DNA from: Salvia splendens
Taxonomy: Eukaryota > Streptophyta > Magnoliopsida > Lamiales > Lamiaceae
Assembly (NCBI RefSeq): GCF_004379255.2
Contig: NC_056051.1
Coordinates: 4,242,062-4,306,061 of the forward strand
DNA: 64,000 bases
Direction of reading: 5' to 3'
Under the pieces are notes generated by a model. That model saw only the letters and a program-made list of their open reading frames with translations. It had not been told where the DNA came from and made no database searches. Positions 31,740-44,408 of this stretch are shown here, one piece after another. Each line of letters opens with the position of its first letter. Positions within the stretch are counted from its first letter, which is position 1. The translations under genes and the position numbers were made by a program.

Positions 31740-32310
31740 TCATGTCTTGCCGATGCTTTATTTGAATCTGAAACTCGACTCATCAGACGAACTCTCCCCA
31801 TCGCATTTAACCATATTTTGCGCTTCAATAATGTTGTCTACAATGTGCATCCTGCATTGTGTCGTGATTATACACAATTATGTACTGTCTGTGTTAGATT
31901 TTAGATTTTGCAGAGACTAAATACGATCACAATAATTGAAGCGTACGTAATACATGAAAGTGAGACATCCAACCTCAGACGCAAACAAAGTATTTAAATT
32001 GATCTATTTTTCCTTCACAGACATGAGACAACTCACCTGTTAATATCTCAGCAGATTTTACAATGAAATCTTGACTAAAGTGTGTTTCTTTATAAAATCT
32101 CTAATTTATTTATACATTATCACATGATCAAAAGCCTAGTTCTTGAATAGTACTAGTACTTTATTTTCCACAACCTTTACATACAATACTATATCACACA
32201 TTTTAGCAGATAAAACACAAGTTTTGGTACATACCATGTAGTAATAATTCAACTGACGCCATAAACAATCCTTTCTCTTTAGAAAGAAAGCTTCTCTGAT
32301 CAGGCTGCGA
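31740..32310. other. Short spacer, convergent 3' ends
   Basis: 3' UTRs of the acetyltransferase (+) and FBP7-like (-) genes meet here. Nothing else seen. Confidence 0.5.
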
Positions 32311-35300
32311 TCAACCAGGTACAAAATAATCCATCTTCTCCACAGGAAGGTTCAATACAGATTTTTCAACCTGTAATATTAGGTAGATTTCTATGATGAA
32401 ACAATCAAAATGGTGGAATGAGGAATCAATAGCGATTACTTACTTCGTCGAATGGGACAAAGACGAAAGGTGTGAGACCCCTCTTGTGCGAAACTGCTGG
32501 GACATCAGGGTTGTGGGTTTCATCCTCCTGCCACCCCTCGACTACTCCGAGGATGTCCTCATCGGATCCACTGGCCTCGACATCATTCACACCGCTTGTG
32601 ACAAGTGATATCAGATCCATTCTGTTGTTAGCGCCTTGTACGGTCCCCCTTAACCTATTTTCAAAGGTATTGATTACAAAGATGGTAAATAGAAAGTAAC
32701 ATTGCTTGAGATTTATATGCAGATACTAAATAATTGGCCAACATTGATTCAGTAGAGTAATGAAATATGACTGACTAGCATAAACATGCAGACTACCGAA
32801 TGGGCTAATCGGTTATCACACTTCTCTGAAACACAAACTAAGATTGTTGCTCGTAGAATATGACGATAAAAATATCAACTTCGTGTTTATTGTAAAAGAT
32901 GAGGACTGCCAATAACTCTACCATGCAGATATTAATCTTCCTGAGCAAAATGTAGTTAACTCCAGGAGATAGATGGAAAGGAAGGAATGAACAAACGATT
33001 GTCACAATTCACACGACAGAAACTTAACTGCTCAGTCAAGACCTTTCATTCTTGCCCCCCACGAATACAAAAGGGTGCTAGACTCCCTCTGCATATGGCC
33101 CTAGTGACAGTGATCCATATGACCCACAGCAGTTATTCGGACCAACAGATAGTTAGGTAAAATTTGCAAGTACTGTTAAAAAAACTGTCTATGGATCAAA
33201 TTTAGCAAATTGAGGGTGTTTGGAAATGTGTTTTGGGCTTCCACTTCTCTAAGAAACAGCTAAAATCTGGACATAGCCCACCCCCTGATGTCTCCAACTT
33301 CTACTTCTTTGTTTCAAGAGGCAAAGTTTTCCAGCTCAACTATGTCCAATCGTTACAAACTTAACACTTTTAATAGTAAACCAGTGGCTTCCAGAACTTA
33401 TCAAATACATTGAAGGGTTCGCAACAGATATAGTTTTCTTATAGAAGGATTGACCAGCATATAAACTGATCTTCATAAATTGAAGTTAATATATAATATC
33501 AATTATGGTGGGATGGCCTGATGAGACCTCAAAAATTGATAAAAGTGTCTCTACCTTGAAAATCTTATAAGGGGTGTGCTAGAAGGTCCTCTTGGAAAAA
33601 GAAAACAAATTGCAGAGTAACTACGGAAATACCTCAAGCGGATTCTTAAAACAGTTGGGCGTAAGCCAGGATACAGAATAGCAGCTTCAACCTGTGAGTG
33701 GAAATACTAAATCATTCATTCATTGAATTTACAGATGATAGACGAAATCTTTATCATAGATTAAATCACAAGTTATTGTGAAGTAAAAACCAATGAGATT
33801 ATGGAAGCAAATATTCTTGCATTTATTGCTACTGCACTATTAGTTCTAGTAATATCCAGTAACAAAAAGTTTAATCCAATACACGCACGTGAAAACAAGT
33901 TCAGTGGATAGCCATATACCACTTAATTAGCAAAAGATGGAAGTATAAATTTATCCTCCATGGGTTATGTCATTAGAAAAAATTAGAAGTGTATGGTAAA
34001 AGTAAAACTGACCTTGTCTTCAGAAAGTGTGTATTGTCCGCTAAAAACACTATCAGATGATTCAGATCTTGCTGAACGAAAATTCATGTATTTTGCAACA
34101 TCTTTTACTTTTTGGGACGAGTTCTATTGACAGAAGCGAAAGAGATTAATGGTAAGTAGACTCTCCAATAGTAAGTAGTTCCGAAATTGCTAAGCTTAGA
34201 AAACAACTATTCCTTATGACCTTATAGAGGAACCTTCTATCTATTCAATTTTCATTTTCATTTTCCCACAAAAATCTTTAAAAAATAGAAAATCATAGAT
34301 GATACCCAAGTCACTTCACTATTTAGTTAGTAAAGGAACAAAAATTAAGGTTTAACAACACAAAAAGGAAGGTCATAGATGTACAATAATTTGATTTTCT
34401 TCCTTCTACTCACTGTTTACTGAACTCAAATGATATACAGTCTACCCAACTGTCAATGTACTGATATAGAACACATTGATCTTACATTTGATATTAGCCA
34501 TAGATATATATCGGCCCTTTCCCGACTTCATCCTTCCCTCATAAAACTAAAAATAATTGATCAGACTCTCAAGTTATTGGGCTTCTATTGAGCAGAAAAG
34601 AGAATGCCAAAAAAAACATACAATATGCACAGGATTGGTGGTTCTCCCCTCTGCAAGCCCAACACGAATGTAGGTATTCCGACTGACATAAAGCCCTGGA
34701 AATTCAAGTCACAGATTTAGCAGTGTACAAGACTCGATCTAAGATGAACACGTTGTAGAAGATTTATATCATTGTCATTCTTATAAAGCGTAAAGAAAAC
34801 TCTAGAGCTGGCTAGAAGCACTTTTAATTAATGTCTGAATAGTGTCAATAAAACCCACACCCATCCAGATACCATTAAGGCTAACACATTGAAAGGTTTG
34901 ATTAGTTCTTATGCTCAAGGTTTTATTAGGATCATCTTCTTTCTTCTTTTGATAGTGATGCTGTGTCAACAAACTGCTCTTTTGCATAGATAGACTGCTT
35001 CACATGCCCTAAAACCCAAAGTTTCTTACAGGGGTTTAGAGTTGAGAGCAACCATTAGATTTGGAAGTGGAAATTTGAAAGCTTTATTTTCCCGTCTGTA
35101 GATTTACGGAAAATTGAGACTACGATGCAAAACACAACAACTTAAAGTTACAAACAGAATACTTTACCATCACTCCGAAGTCTTGGTCTTAAAAGCCACA
35201 TTTTCCGCCATAAGCCATTATACATCGATTGGAATATCTTATAATTTTCCACAATTCCATTCAGCTGCAGCGCAGGGACAAAATATAAGAATATAAGCAC

Positions 35301-36418
35301 GTGTCAATAATGAAAAGATAGTCACTAAACAGTTACCTGCCAAGCCCTTAAGCATGCATTTCGCCAGAACACAGGGTTACGGATAGTATACCTCCATTTT
35401 CGACAGACACAAGCTGCCCTTCCAAGGCTATAAGGACTCATCTTCGAAAATATCTGCAGAGGAGTAAACTACAATCACAATGTCCTGACAAGCTACAAAA
35501 ATCATAGATTATCAAGACTGCATAGCAGAGCCATACCTCAAAAAGCAACTCATCCAGCAAGCTGCGGTGCAGAAGTGCTGTATCAACAAACGGTTTGCTC
35601 AAGCTAGGGAAAGGAGTAACAGGTCTGACATTAACCCCATAAAGATCTGCAGAGCAAGAAGCCAAGACAAGCTGTTTCAGTTGAATGACCAAAGCACCAC
35701 TGGCGGATGCAAGTGGGGACGAAGGGGGATCAAGTGAATTTTCTTTCAAAATCGCTAAATCATCGGGGTGTTTTTGTGGATTATTGTACAATAACACCAG
35801 TGATCAGGTCAAATAGTAAGAGCATTGTCTCTTCAAAATCCCAAACTTAAAATTTAGAAAACAACCCAGAACACAATTGACATAGGAATTGGGCTAATAC
35901 GCACTACCATACAATCACAGAGAAAGAAAAACTGAGAACAACTCAGTACCAAGCCACGGCCTCTGCGTCACCAGGAATTGAGCAGCTTTCAAACGCGAAG
36001 CTGATTCGAGCTCCGCAGCAAGTTTAACCGCATAATCTGACAACAAAGAAACTAGCTAGCTCAGAATATGCATCCGCAGTGTACAATTCAGCAGAAACAT
36101 AAACTAGATAAACTAAAAAAATACAACGAATCAACGATTGCCGACATAATTCGTCTCAAATTTTAAATACCATGAAAACTTCCAATAATAAATAGTACAC
36201 CGTAGCATCGAGGTTGCATCAATCAATTTCAACACTCGCTTACAGCCTAACATAGAATACCTCTCTCAATTTACAATCAAACTTTCCGTAAACAACAAAT
36301 TACAGTGATCATATCCGGAACCAAAACAAATGGTAAATTCAAGTTTCATTGAATTTATTGCTGCAAACAGTACATAATTAGATAGGAAATGAGATGGTGA
36401 CAACTTACCAGAAGTCAT
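32311..36418 (-). CDS. FBP7: F-box protein 7-like, with a missing or decayed exon
   Basis: F-box protein of the family whose Arabidopsis member supports protein synthesis under temperature stress. Minus-strand exons: 36418-36409, 36036-35950, 35646-35537, 35453-35337, 35264-35168, 34695-34622, 34123-34013, 33691-33633, 32654-32444, 32370-32311. They keep frame and give 311 residues. The F-box spans [12 protein letters not shown] / [20 protein letters not shown] (about 55-105). Conserved blocks follow: [91 protein letters not shown] and [10 protein letters not shown]. Between HI (34622) and NSSQK (34123) about 18 residues normally present are missing. Only a remnant reading RFLYK plus a GT donor is visible at 34235-34221. 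Skipping it keeps frame, so a shortened protein is possible. Confidence 0.9.
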
Positions 36419-37589
36419 TGAACCAAGCTCGTGATTTTTCCTTTTCTTCTTCGTTTTTGTTTCTGGAGTTAGGAGAGGGCAGATACACAGAAACATGAAC
36501 CAATGGCTGCGGGTGACCCGACCCGATACTTCCGGGTCGGTAACTGACTCTAGGCTAAATTACCGTTCTGCCCCAGACATTCTACCGATAATAGGAAGCT
36601 TCTATTACGATAAACTAATTTATTCATATAAATTCATAGCCTAACAATACTCAGTTTCATATACATATTCTTACATCGCGTTAATGTTTCTTAATTTGTA
36701 AATTTTGGATCTTAAACATATTTATAGTCGATCTATTTAAACCCGCACGTCAATCTTAAATTAAATGTGTCATCCTCGTTCAGGAAACAAGAAAACTAAT
36801 TATTGGATCATATGCTTTAAAGAGAAGAAGTGTTATAAAAAAATAGAATCGCTTAATGATATAAAAGGGAGCACAATATTTGTTAACTATATATGTCAAT
36901 TAATTTAATTATTTTCTATAAAGTATTCATACCAATAATATTGCTATATCAATTCTAGTAAAAGAGGGCACCTCCAAAATTTTCTGAAAAATCTCCAGTC
37001 AAATCGAATTGAATTGAACCGAACCGAACCAAACAATTAGGATTGGTGTTTTGAAAATGATTTTTTTTCTGAAAATCCAAATCATTTTTAATGCATAGTA
37101 CAATATTACTATTTAAATATAGTATAGTAATATTTTTAATACTTAGTATAATATTTTTTCAAATATTATTTTATTTAAATATTTCTGTTTCACAATTGAT
37201 TTTTGTTTTTAACTTTCGGATATCTTGAATTTTTCGGGTTCAGTTCAAATTAGTTATATACCTAAAATTTTGAATTTTCAAATTCAATTGTTTTTAAAAT
37301 AGTGATTCTTCCAAAAATAATAATATCTCAAAATTCAAATTTTAGAGAAGTTGGAATTAGGTAAAAATTCAATCGAAATACAAATCTCACCCGAAATCAT
37401 CTCCCACTCCTCTCCGGTTACCTCCCCTGCAGTGACACCAGTGGCTCCTACAATCGCTTATCATCACAAAATAATCACAGTAGAGAACCCACTCGAGTCT
37501 TACTCAGGTAACTGATTGGAACCTCTTTGATTGTTGCAGTGGACGCCGTCTCTATACCGCCGCATCGGTTTCTCCGCCTATTACTTCTC
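36419..37589. other. Divergent spacer upstream of FBP7-like and At4g08330-like genes
   Basis: Contains the two leaders and AT-rich DNA. No gene, RNA or clear element recognised. Confidence 0.5.
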
Positions 37590-40279
37590 ATGGAGACTTC
37601 CGGTGGTTGTTATTCTTCGAATCAGCAGTTTTCAGCCTCCTTTGCCGGTTCGCGGCGAGATGTTACTTACAGGTGCGTGATGGCTGCAGCTATTAGTATG
37701 TTGATGATAATTTCATTTCCTTTCAATTGGATTGAGTGAGAATTTAGGGTATTGTCATTTGAAAACCAGTGATTGGTGATTGATTCAGGAATTAGAGTGT
37801 GTGAATTATGTATATGCTGAAGTGATGATTTTTTTAATTTTTTTTTTTGAGGTGATCAGGTGCATGATATGTTATAGGTTTATAGCTAATTCGGTCGTGT
37901 TGCTAGGTTTGAGTTATAAGTTGCAATGAGACCAATTTTACTGAATCACATATCCAGAAATGATCATATTGAGGTTGGATTAGTGTTTTTTTTTGCGGGA
38001 GGGATTTTCGTTCCCCTTAACGAGTAGTGTAGTGCAAACGCTATATGTACACCGACAGCAAAAACACTGAACTAGATGTACTTGAGTTGAGGCCAAATGA
38101 GTATTGAGAGTACATAGGAAATGACTATCATTGTTATTTCAAAGCATATATGGTTTAATGGTTTTGGGTCAATTTTTGACAGCCTAAGTGTACTATCATA
38201 TTAATGTTCTTGGTTGCAGAATACAAACGGTGGACCACGGACAACGCATTAAATTATGAACCTAGCTATGCTTTCTTTGAATGGTCTAGTCTATCTAATA
38301 AATTTGGGGGCAAGAAGTTATGTGATGGTTGGATGTGGTTTTCTTACGCAAAATGTAACCGGTGTTTCTTGTTTTGACTAAATTGTTTTCTTTGGTAGCA
38401 AAATATTGCAAGGATTCTAAAATAACTAGCGTATGTGTGTTCAATGCCACACTTTCTTCAAAAAATGGTCCATTCTTAAGATTGAGATTCTCACTAAGGT
38501 TACAATTGAGTAAAAGTAGAGACCATGCCATGCACAAGGCTATATAAGTGATTTTAGCTTCAACATTAACATAAGCAGTATAAGGTGTTATTGAGTGTGT
38601 GATTGTGTGTGTATGTTGAGGAAGGGAGTGTAGAAAGTGGAGACCACCAAGTTAAGTATATAAGGTGGCAAATTCGAGGTTTTTGATGTGTCACCTGGGA
38701 AGAGTGTTTGTTTTTAATTTTCTTGGGGCCACAGTCCATGTTCCAATGTTGGTGTAAATTGAGTTACTTGAAAATCATCAATTTTGATGTTATAAATTTG
38801 AATAGAAAAGCGTAAATGAGGGCCAACATATAATGTGTCTTAAATATAGATCATGCTGTTTAATGTGTCTTAAATATTGAGTCCATGCATTCAGATATTT
38901 CTTGTGTATGTGTCTACTGTATATTCTAGTGTTGTTTCCTCACTGTTTGAATGGTGTGGGCTTTGTAGCCTTAATCAAACTTTTACAGAACAAACACATA
39001 GTACAATAGTTTCTTTGTAGAAGCTTTAGAGGGCAAATATTCTGGGAACACCTTACTATTTCCAGTCGTCTTAGATAATACCACACTAGTAAATTGTACA
39101 CGACATGTGGGAAATTTCTGATTCTTTCATTTGAGAGCAGATAAGAACTAGCATTAAAATGCATTATCAGGACTATCCATATTGTTTGTGTTAGTACAAT
39201 ATCAATTTGTAAAAATGTGGGAGGCTCTGCTCTGCAGTGGTCAAAGGTCCATCATGTATTGTAAGCTATGATAAGCTATAAGGGTGAAGGGAATTGAACT
39301 TTTAGGAGCTTTTTTTAGATTGCAAAAAATGCTGTTTGTAGTTACTAAGACAAGAGCTGGACATCCCAATCTTATGATGAGATTTACTGAGTTATTTCAG
39401 AGTTTGTAGTAATTCTATCCAATCAGTTCTTCGTAACATTTTTTTCCAGTCACTATGAAGATTGGGAAGGAATTTTTTTCCATATCTACTGTGCATACCC
39501 ACACAAGGATAAACGACCCCTTACTCACAAATAGTATTATGTATATTTATGTGTATGTACATATACAATTAATTATTTTTGTAACTGTCCATTGTTATGT
39601 TGATTTGTTGAAGATGAATTTCTTCTATTCTCATACTTTTGACTGTCCAATGTTGTGTTCTTGCTTTAGTGTTCTTTTGTTTTTTAGTGAGTGGTGATCA
39701 TTTATCAATTATTGAGTCTATTTTTTAATCGTCAACTTAAAATTTTGCATGCTCTGCTTGAAAAGATTGTCTAAAATCTAAATGATGCATTCATAAAGTT
39801 TTATCGCTATTTGGTTTCAAATTGAGCTTCATTTGTGATGCTTGGGTTGAAGTGATTACATTTTTTTCTATCTCTGCAGCTGTGGTTCCTGTGGCTATGA
39901 TTTAAACCTGAACTCATCTAGTCGGAATACATCTACCATTGGTTCCAAATATGGTAAATCTATCAAGAAAGGGATCATATCATTTTTCTCAATTGATGAG
40001 AGTCGATTCAATCAGGCCGAAGAATTTAGTTGTGTGCCCTACTTCATCTTCAAGCACTCTTGTGGTATTTTCAGTCGGAAAACAAAACTCCTATGCCGGA
40101 AATGTGGGAACCTTATTGGAATTGCTTCTGACCTGAACAATGATTCTCCTATCCACCTCATAACAGACGGGTCAGATTCACCCTCTAGCAGTGAATTCAC
40201 AAGTAAGAGAAAGTACGACATCAGAATTCGTTCCTTGCAACCTAGTTCAGCTGGTTTTGGTACTCCTCTTGTCTCATGA
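37590..40279 (+). CDS. Zinc-ribbon-like uncharacterised protein, At4g08330-like
   Basis: Function unknown; the Arabidopsis relative is annotated as chloroplastic. Exon 1 (37590-37672) and exon 2 (39880-40279) are joined across a 2.2-kb intron and give 160 residues. The protein starts METSGGCYSSNQQF. After the splice comes CGSCGYDLNLNSS, a first CxxC knuckle, then the conserved SKYGKSIKKGIISFFSIDES, and a second knuckle CRKCGN. Together these make a likely four-Cys metal site. The tail has a Ser-rich region and KYDIRIRSLQPSS. The start at 37590 is the first ATG in frame; upstream codons are open to 37527 but lack an ATG. A transit peptide is not evident with this start. Looks intact. Confidence 0.9.
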
Positions 40280-40947
40280 TGGTCATCAGTTGAACCAGTA
40301 CCGTGTATGCATCGAACCTATTGCTTAACACCGAAGAAGTCATATTGGCACCCATGTTTCAATGCGTAAGTAAGAAGCATGAGGTAAGCTGCTTGTACAG
40401 AATTTGAATTTTTCCGAATTTTTATCTCTGCTTGCCCACTTAATCATTGTTAGCAAATTCATACATGGTCGAGCTGAATGAATGATAGCCGATGTGTACA
40501 AAAATATGAAACCTGCATCAAATCTGGGCATTATGTAAGAGTCCAGTGATTTGTTCATTGTTTGGTGATTCAGTTTTTGTTGAGTGTCGACCTACCTGTC
40601 CAGAATGTCGATTTGTTACTTTCGTCCGACTTGTCAATTGTGTATCTATTATTGGCGTGCTCAAGATTGGGTTTTTCTAAGGTTCATAAGTCTTGTAGGT
40701 ATAAGGTGCTAAACGATTCGAACTTACGACTAATGAAGCTTCTTATATTGTGTGTGCAAATGATTTGCTGATGAGATAGTGAAATCTCCCTGACATTGTC
40801 CATTGCTTCTGCGATACTTCACTCTCAGTTTGTGAAAGGTGGTTTGTATTCGGTGTAAAGACAGAGTGATTGCTGCATTCTTTAGATCTCAAATTGTTAA
40901 AAGCTCTACAAAGGTCCCACTTCTTTGTTCTTGTGTCCTACAAAATA

Positions 40948-40980
<33 letters not shown>

Positions 40981-43533
40981 TAGATAGAGAGAGAGAGAGA
41001 GAGAGTTGTTGATGAGAAGCACCAAGAATTACAGTTCTTTCTTAAATCCAAAGATTTCAAATCACTGTTTCAGCAACAATAAGTTGAGTTGGCTTTTGTA
41101 TTTATATTTTTTTCAGAAAAATTTAGTACTATGTTAGGTTTGATACTATGATTGATTGCCTAAACCAGTGGTACAAACAATCCCTCCTCTGTTGCCACAG
41201 AATGGAGGGGGTGATCTTGTAGTTTTTGGTAAGTGAAAATCGGTGTTCTGCGCTCCACCACTTTATTTTCCCTTTGAGGCCGAACCTAAACCAGTGGTCG
41301 AGAGATAGTTGTTCATACACTGATAAGGGATGTATAGATTCTCGAGAAGAGAAGAGCCATAGTTGTCCCGCTGGATGGCCTAGATCCCCAAGAGTGAATT
41401 TAAAATTGGATCTCACCCGAATCGCTACATCTATCCTTCTCAGGATCGGAAATGATTGATCACTAGAAATGTTGGCAACATAAATATTATCAACATTTCG
41501 TGGATACAAATATTATCATGTATTATGCAAAGTGCTACTTTGCATAACACTTTATTGACATAGATATATCATACTATATCGCATGTTACTCACGCAATCG
41601 ACATGCAAAATATTTTATAATTATGTGTGGACGTAGGGATAATATACATAAAAGTGTGACAAAACAGTGTGGGCTCATAAAAGTTGGTTTGACTTGGTGT
41701 AGAAAAAGGGTAAATCTTTAAATGGGAGATTAAGATGAAAAGCAAAATAAAGGCTGTGTCCTTTATTATGCAACCCACATTTTTTCAAGATTGTATGGTT
41801 GATGATATATAAGGAAGGGGCCCCTTCTTTACCAACTCTTTCCTCATCTCATTATCTTTTTTCTCTATGGAATTCATGTGCACTTAATACAAAGAATCTA
41901 TATATAGTTCTATATACATGCATGTGATTTTGTGAGTATAAAAGAGTTTGTGTTTTGCTATAACATAATAATTCAGTGATAAGTCTAGAAAACCAAAACT
42001 GTGGATACAAAGATACTATATGTTGATAATCGATGATTCGAAAGATTGAATTTAACAGAATCCGATATTCGCGAATCGACAGTGATATTGGCCGACCTCG
42101 CGCGATCCCACCTCCATTTGAGCCTCCATGATAATGCATCACAAATGTATGTGCCCGCACGCACATTGTCATGCGTCTAGGGTGCGGTATTTATTTACGG
42201 GTTAATACTCCATTCCTGGGAATAATATAATGTTGATCTAGAATTGTAATTTTTCCATGATTTTTGAAATGGCAGTGAATTTTGAATTTAATTTTGTGTT
42301 AATACCGGTGATTTATTTTTTATTTGTTGATTTATCTTTGTGGCTGGAGTGGGGGTTATGAACTAGTATCTTATTTAAGTACGACCACATACATGTGTGA
42401 CTAATTTTATAAAAATTCATCCGCATAAAATTAAATTATCCCGGGATTGCTCGAGATTGAATTGGTCTAAGAGACTACCCGAGATTAATGTTGTCACATG
42501 GAAAAGTACAAGATTCATGCCAAGACTAATCTCATGTGACATTGCTGCGAGATTAAGTACAAGACTGTATCTACCAAACCGAAAAAAAAATCGTAACACA
42601 ATCCTGTTTAATTCATCAAACCGAACGTCATAGTTTCATCGTTACAAAAGCCAGTAACTAGAGTTGCAGATCAGTTGAAGCTATCAAACCATTTTAATTC
42701 ATGCTTGATTCAATAATCTGAGTTAATGAGCAATTTCCTATAATTAACCAGAAAAAAGAAACATCTTTCCCTTTCCATGTTCACCTATAATAAGAAACAC
42801 TTAAGATGAGAATGAAAAAGATAAGCAAGGACAACTTTCATGTGGAAGGATGCTTAAACAATGTAGAATACATTCCAACAACAAGACTCAACTAAATCAA
42901 GCTGTCGATTGAATTTTGGTTAAGAGAAATACACCTATATCAATAATGTCCAAGAATTGTGGTCCTGTAAGAATTGTGGCATACAAGCAATTTTGCACAT
43001 GCATCCATCCTTCCCATTTTGCAATTTGTGGGGTTAAGTTTCAAAATGAATAGTGTTAAGATAGCAAAAAAGAAAGTCATGTTTCATCATCATGCATGTG
43101 TTGATGAACTGAATCCTTGAAGATTAATTTGGAAGAGGCCATGATTTAGCATTATGTTTTTGTGGCCCTCTTGCTTCCTTGATTATTGGAGCACCTAATA
43201 ATTCAAATTTGTGTTACTTTCTTGATGTTTCAACTTTCATATACAAAAGCATAGATCACACATGATACATCTATCTACAAGTCACTTGCATGTTCTAGCT
43301 AGTAATGGATACATAGAATTTTGCTCTTGAAATTCACCAAAATAAATGACTTTTTTTTTGGAAAGATGCAATTTTGACTAGATCCCACATCTCAATTATA
43401 TATATATGGTGTGATGTGATGAATTCCTGCACAAAAAAATGTGGGTGTGAAAGAAAAAAAAAGTAAGGTAGCTAGGGTGTCTTCTTTTCTTGCAAAACCC
43501 TTTATTCTCTTGCCTTCTTCTCTGTAAGAATCC
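40280..43533. other. 3.2-kb spacer without recognisable gene
   Basis: Includes the 3' UTR of the previous gene, a GT/GA microsatellite, and mixed-composition DNA. A TATA-like GATATATAAGG at about 41803 precedes a pyrimidine-rich stretch, as in a transcript start, but no coding frame follows. A MITE-like stretch with inverted blocks (GTTGTCACATGG / CATGTGACATTG) lies at about 42430-42620. I recognise no protein here. Confidence 0.5.
40948..41006. repeat. Compound (GT)n(GA)n microsatellite
   Basis: About 11 GT units followed by about 14 GA units, interrupted once by TAGATA. Confidence 0.95.
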
Positions 43534-44066
43534 TTATCCACCTATATTTAACATCCTCCCTTTCAAGGTGCTTGGTGCTGATGTGGCCTTGGCCGGCCTC
43601 CTCCGCTTGATGAGGTGGAAGAGGTGGCCAATCTGCCTACGCCACCTTAACGACCTGCGTGGCTCGACCACACTCTTCAACTTTTCATCACAATATTTCT
43701 CATCATGTGCAATTTTGGAGGTTTTCCCTTTGTCCCATATGGCCACACCATTCTCTTCGAACTTGATTGATATAAATGAGTCTGCATTGGCAACCAAATT
43801 AGATATATTTTGCTAACAAAATATGGTCCCATGACTTAGAATAAAGTTGAAAAGGAGATACCTTGTGGAGATGGAGAAGAAGGAGAGTGGGATTTGCGCA
43901 GATGGGTAAGAGCAAAGATTTTTGGAAAGAAAGAGTAGTGAGTAATTGGTTGGCGTCGCTTTGCAACAACTAAGAGCTTCTCATTCAAGCATAAACCACA
44001 AACTCCAACTACCATTTCTGTTGGATGATAACAGCACCATCTCCTCTCATCTCTGCCGCACTCCAT
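43534..44066 (-). CDS. Small plant protein with N-terminal Cys/His motif, unknown function
   Basis: Two minus-strand exons, 44066-43862 and 43781-43534, have a GT/AG intron and give 150 residues. The N-terminus MECGRDERRWCCYHPTEM leads into GVCGLCLNEKLL. This C-x-H-P...C-x2-C pattern is known from a plant family that includes UPF0503/OCTOPUS-like membrane-associated proteins, though this one is much shorter. Exon 2 carries DSFISIKFEENGVAIWDKGK, then RRSLRWRRQIGHLFHLIKRR, a strongly basic amphipathic tract, and ends GRMLNIGG. There is no signal peptide. A (CT)n-rich leader lies just upstream of the chosen ATG; the frame stays open to 44117, so an earlier start is possible. Family assignment is by motif only. 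Confidence 0.75.
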
Positions 44067-44183
44067 TCTCCCTCTCTCCCTCTCTCTCTCTCTTCTACAA
44101 TTCATGAAATTCAACAATTTGGTTTGGGATGTCTAAAATAAGATTAATCTGAGAAGAATGAGAAGGGAGCAAGTGAATGTGGG

Positions 44184-44188
<5 letters not shown>

Positions 44189-44245
<57 letters not shown>

Positions 44246-44363
44246 AAGTTGTTGTGCAAATCAACACCATTGGATTAAAAGATCTAACGACCTCCGTTTG
44301 GCATTTGTTCTACGTTTAAGAATGGTTCTACGTTTAAAGATAGAACCATTCTTAAGTGTAGAA

Positions 44364-44406
<43 letters not shown>
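44189..44406. repeat. Hairpin element flanked by two (TA)n tracts
   Basis: Two (TA)n tracts (44189-44243, 44366-44406) bracket 122 bp. Within that, 44307-44330 and 44341-44364 form an inverted repeat with 22 of 24 positions pairing around a 10-base loop. The arm begins GTTCTAC and ends GGTTCTA. This fits a small foldback element inserted in, or carrying, TA microsatellites. Confidence 0.75.

Positions 44407-44408
<2 letters not shown>

Noticed and set aside
35647..35797. Minus-strand frame extending the F-box gene exon upstream ([13 protein letters not shown]...)
   Set aside because: A good acceptor at 35647-35648 joins exactly to the previous exon, and the family has no such insertion, so this is intron.
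41129..41509. 126-codon minus-strand frame after the At4g08330-like gene
   Set aside because: No motif, mixed composition, no splice partners. Not supported as a gene.
42430..42620. Possible microRNA precursor from inverted blocks
   Set aside because: Pairing is short and broken, and the sequence matches no conserved plant microRNA I know. A decayed MITE is more likely.
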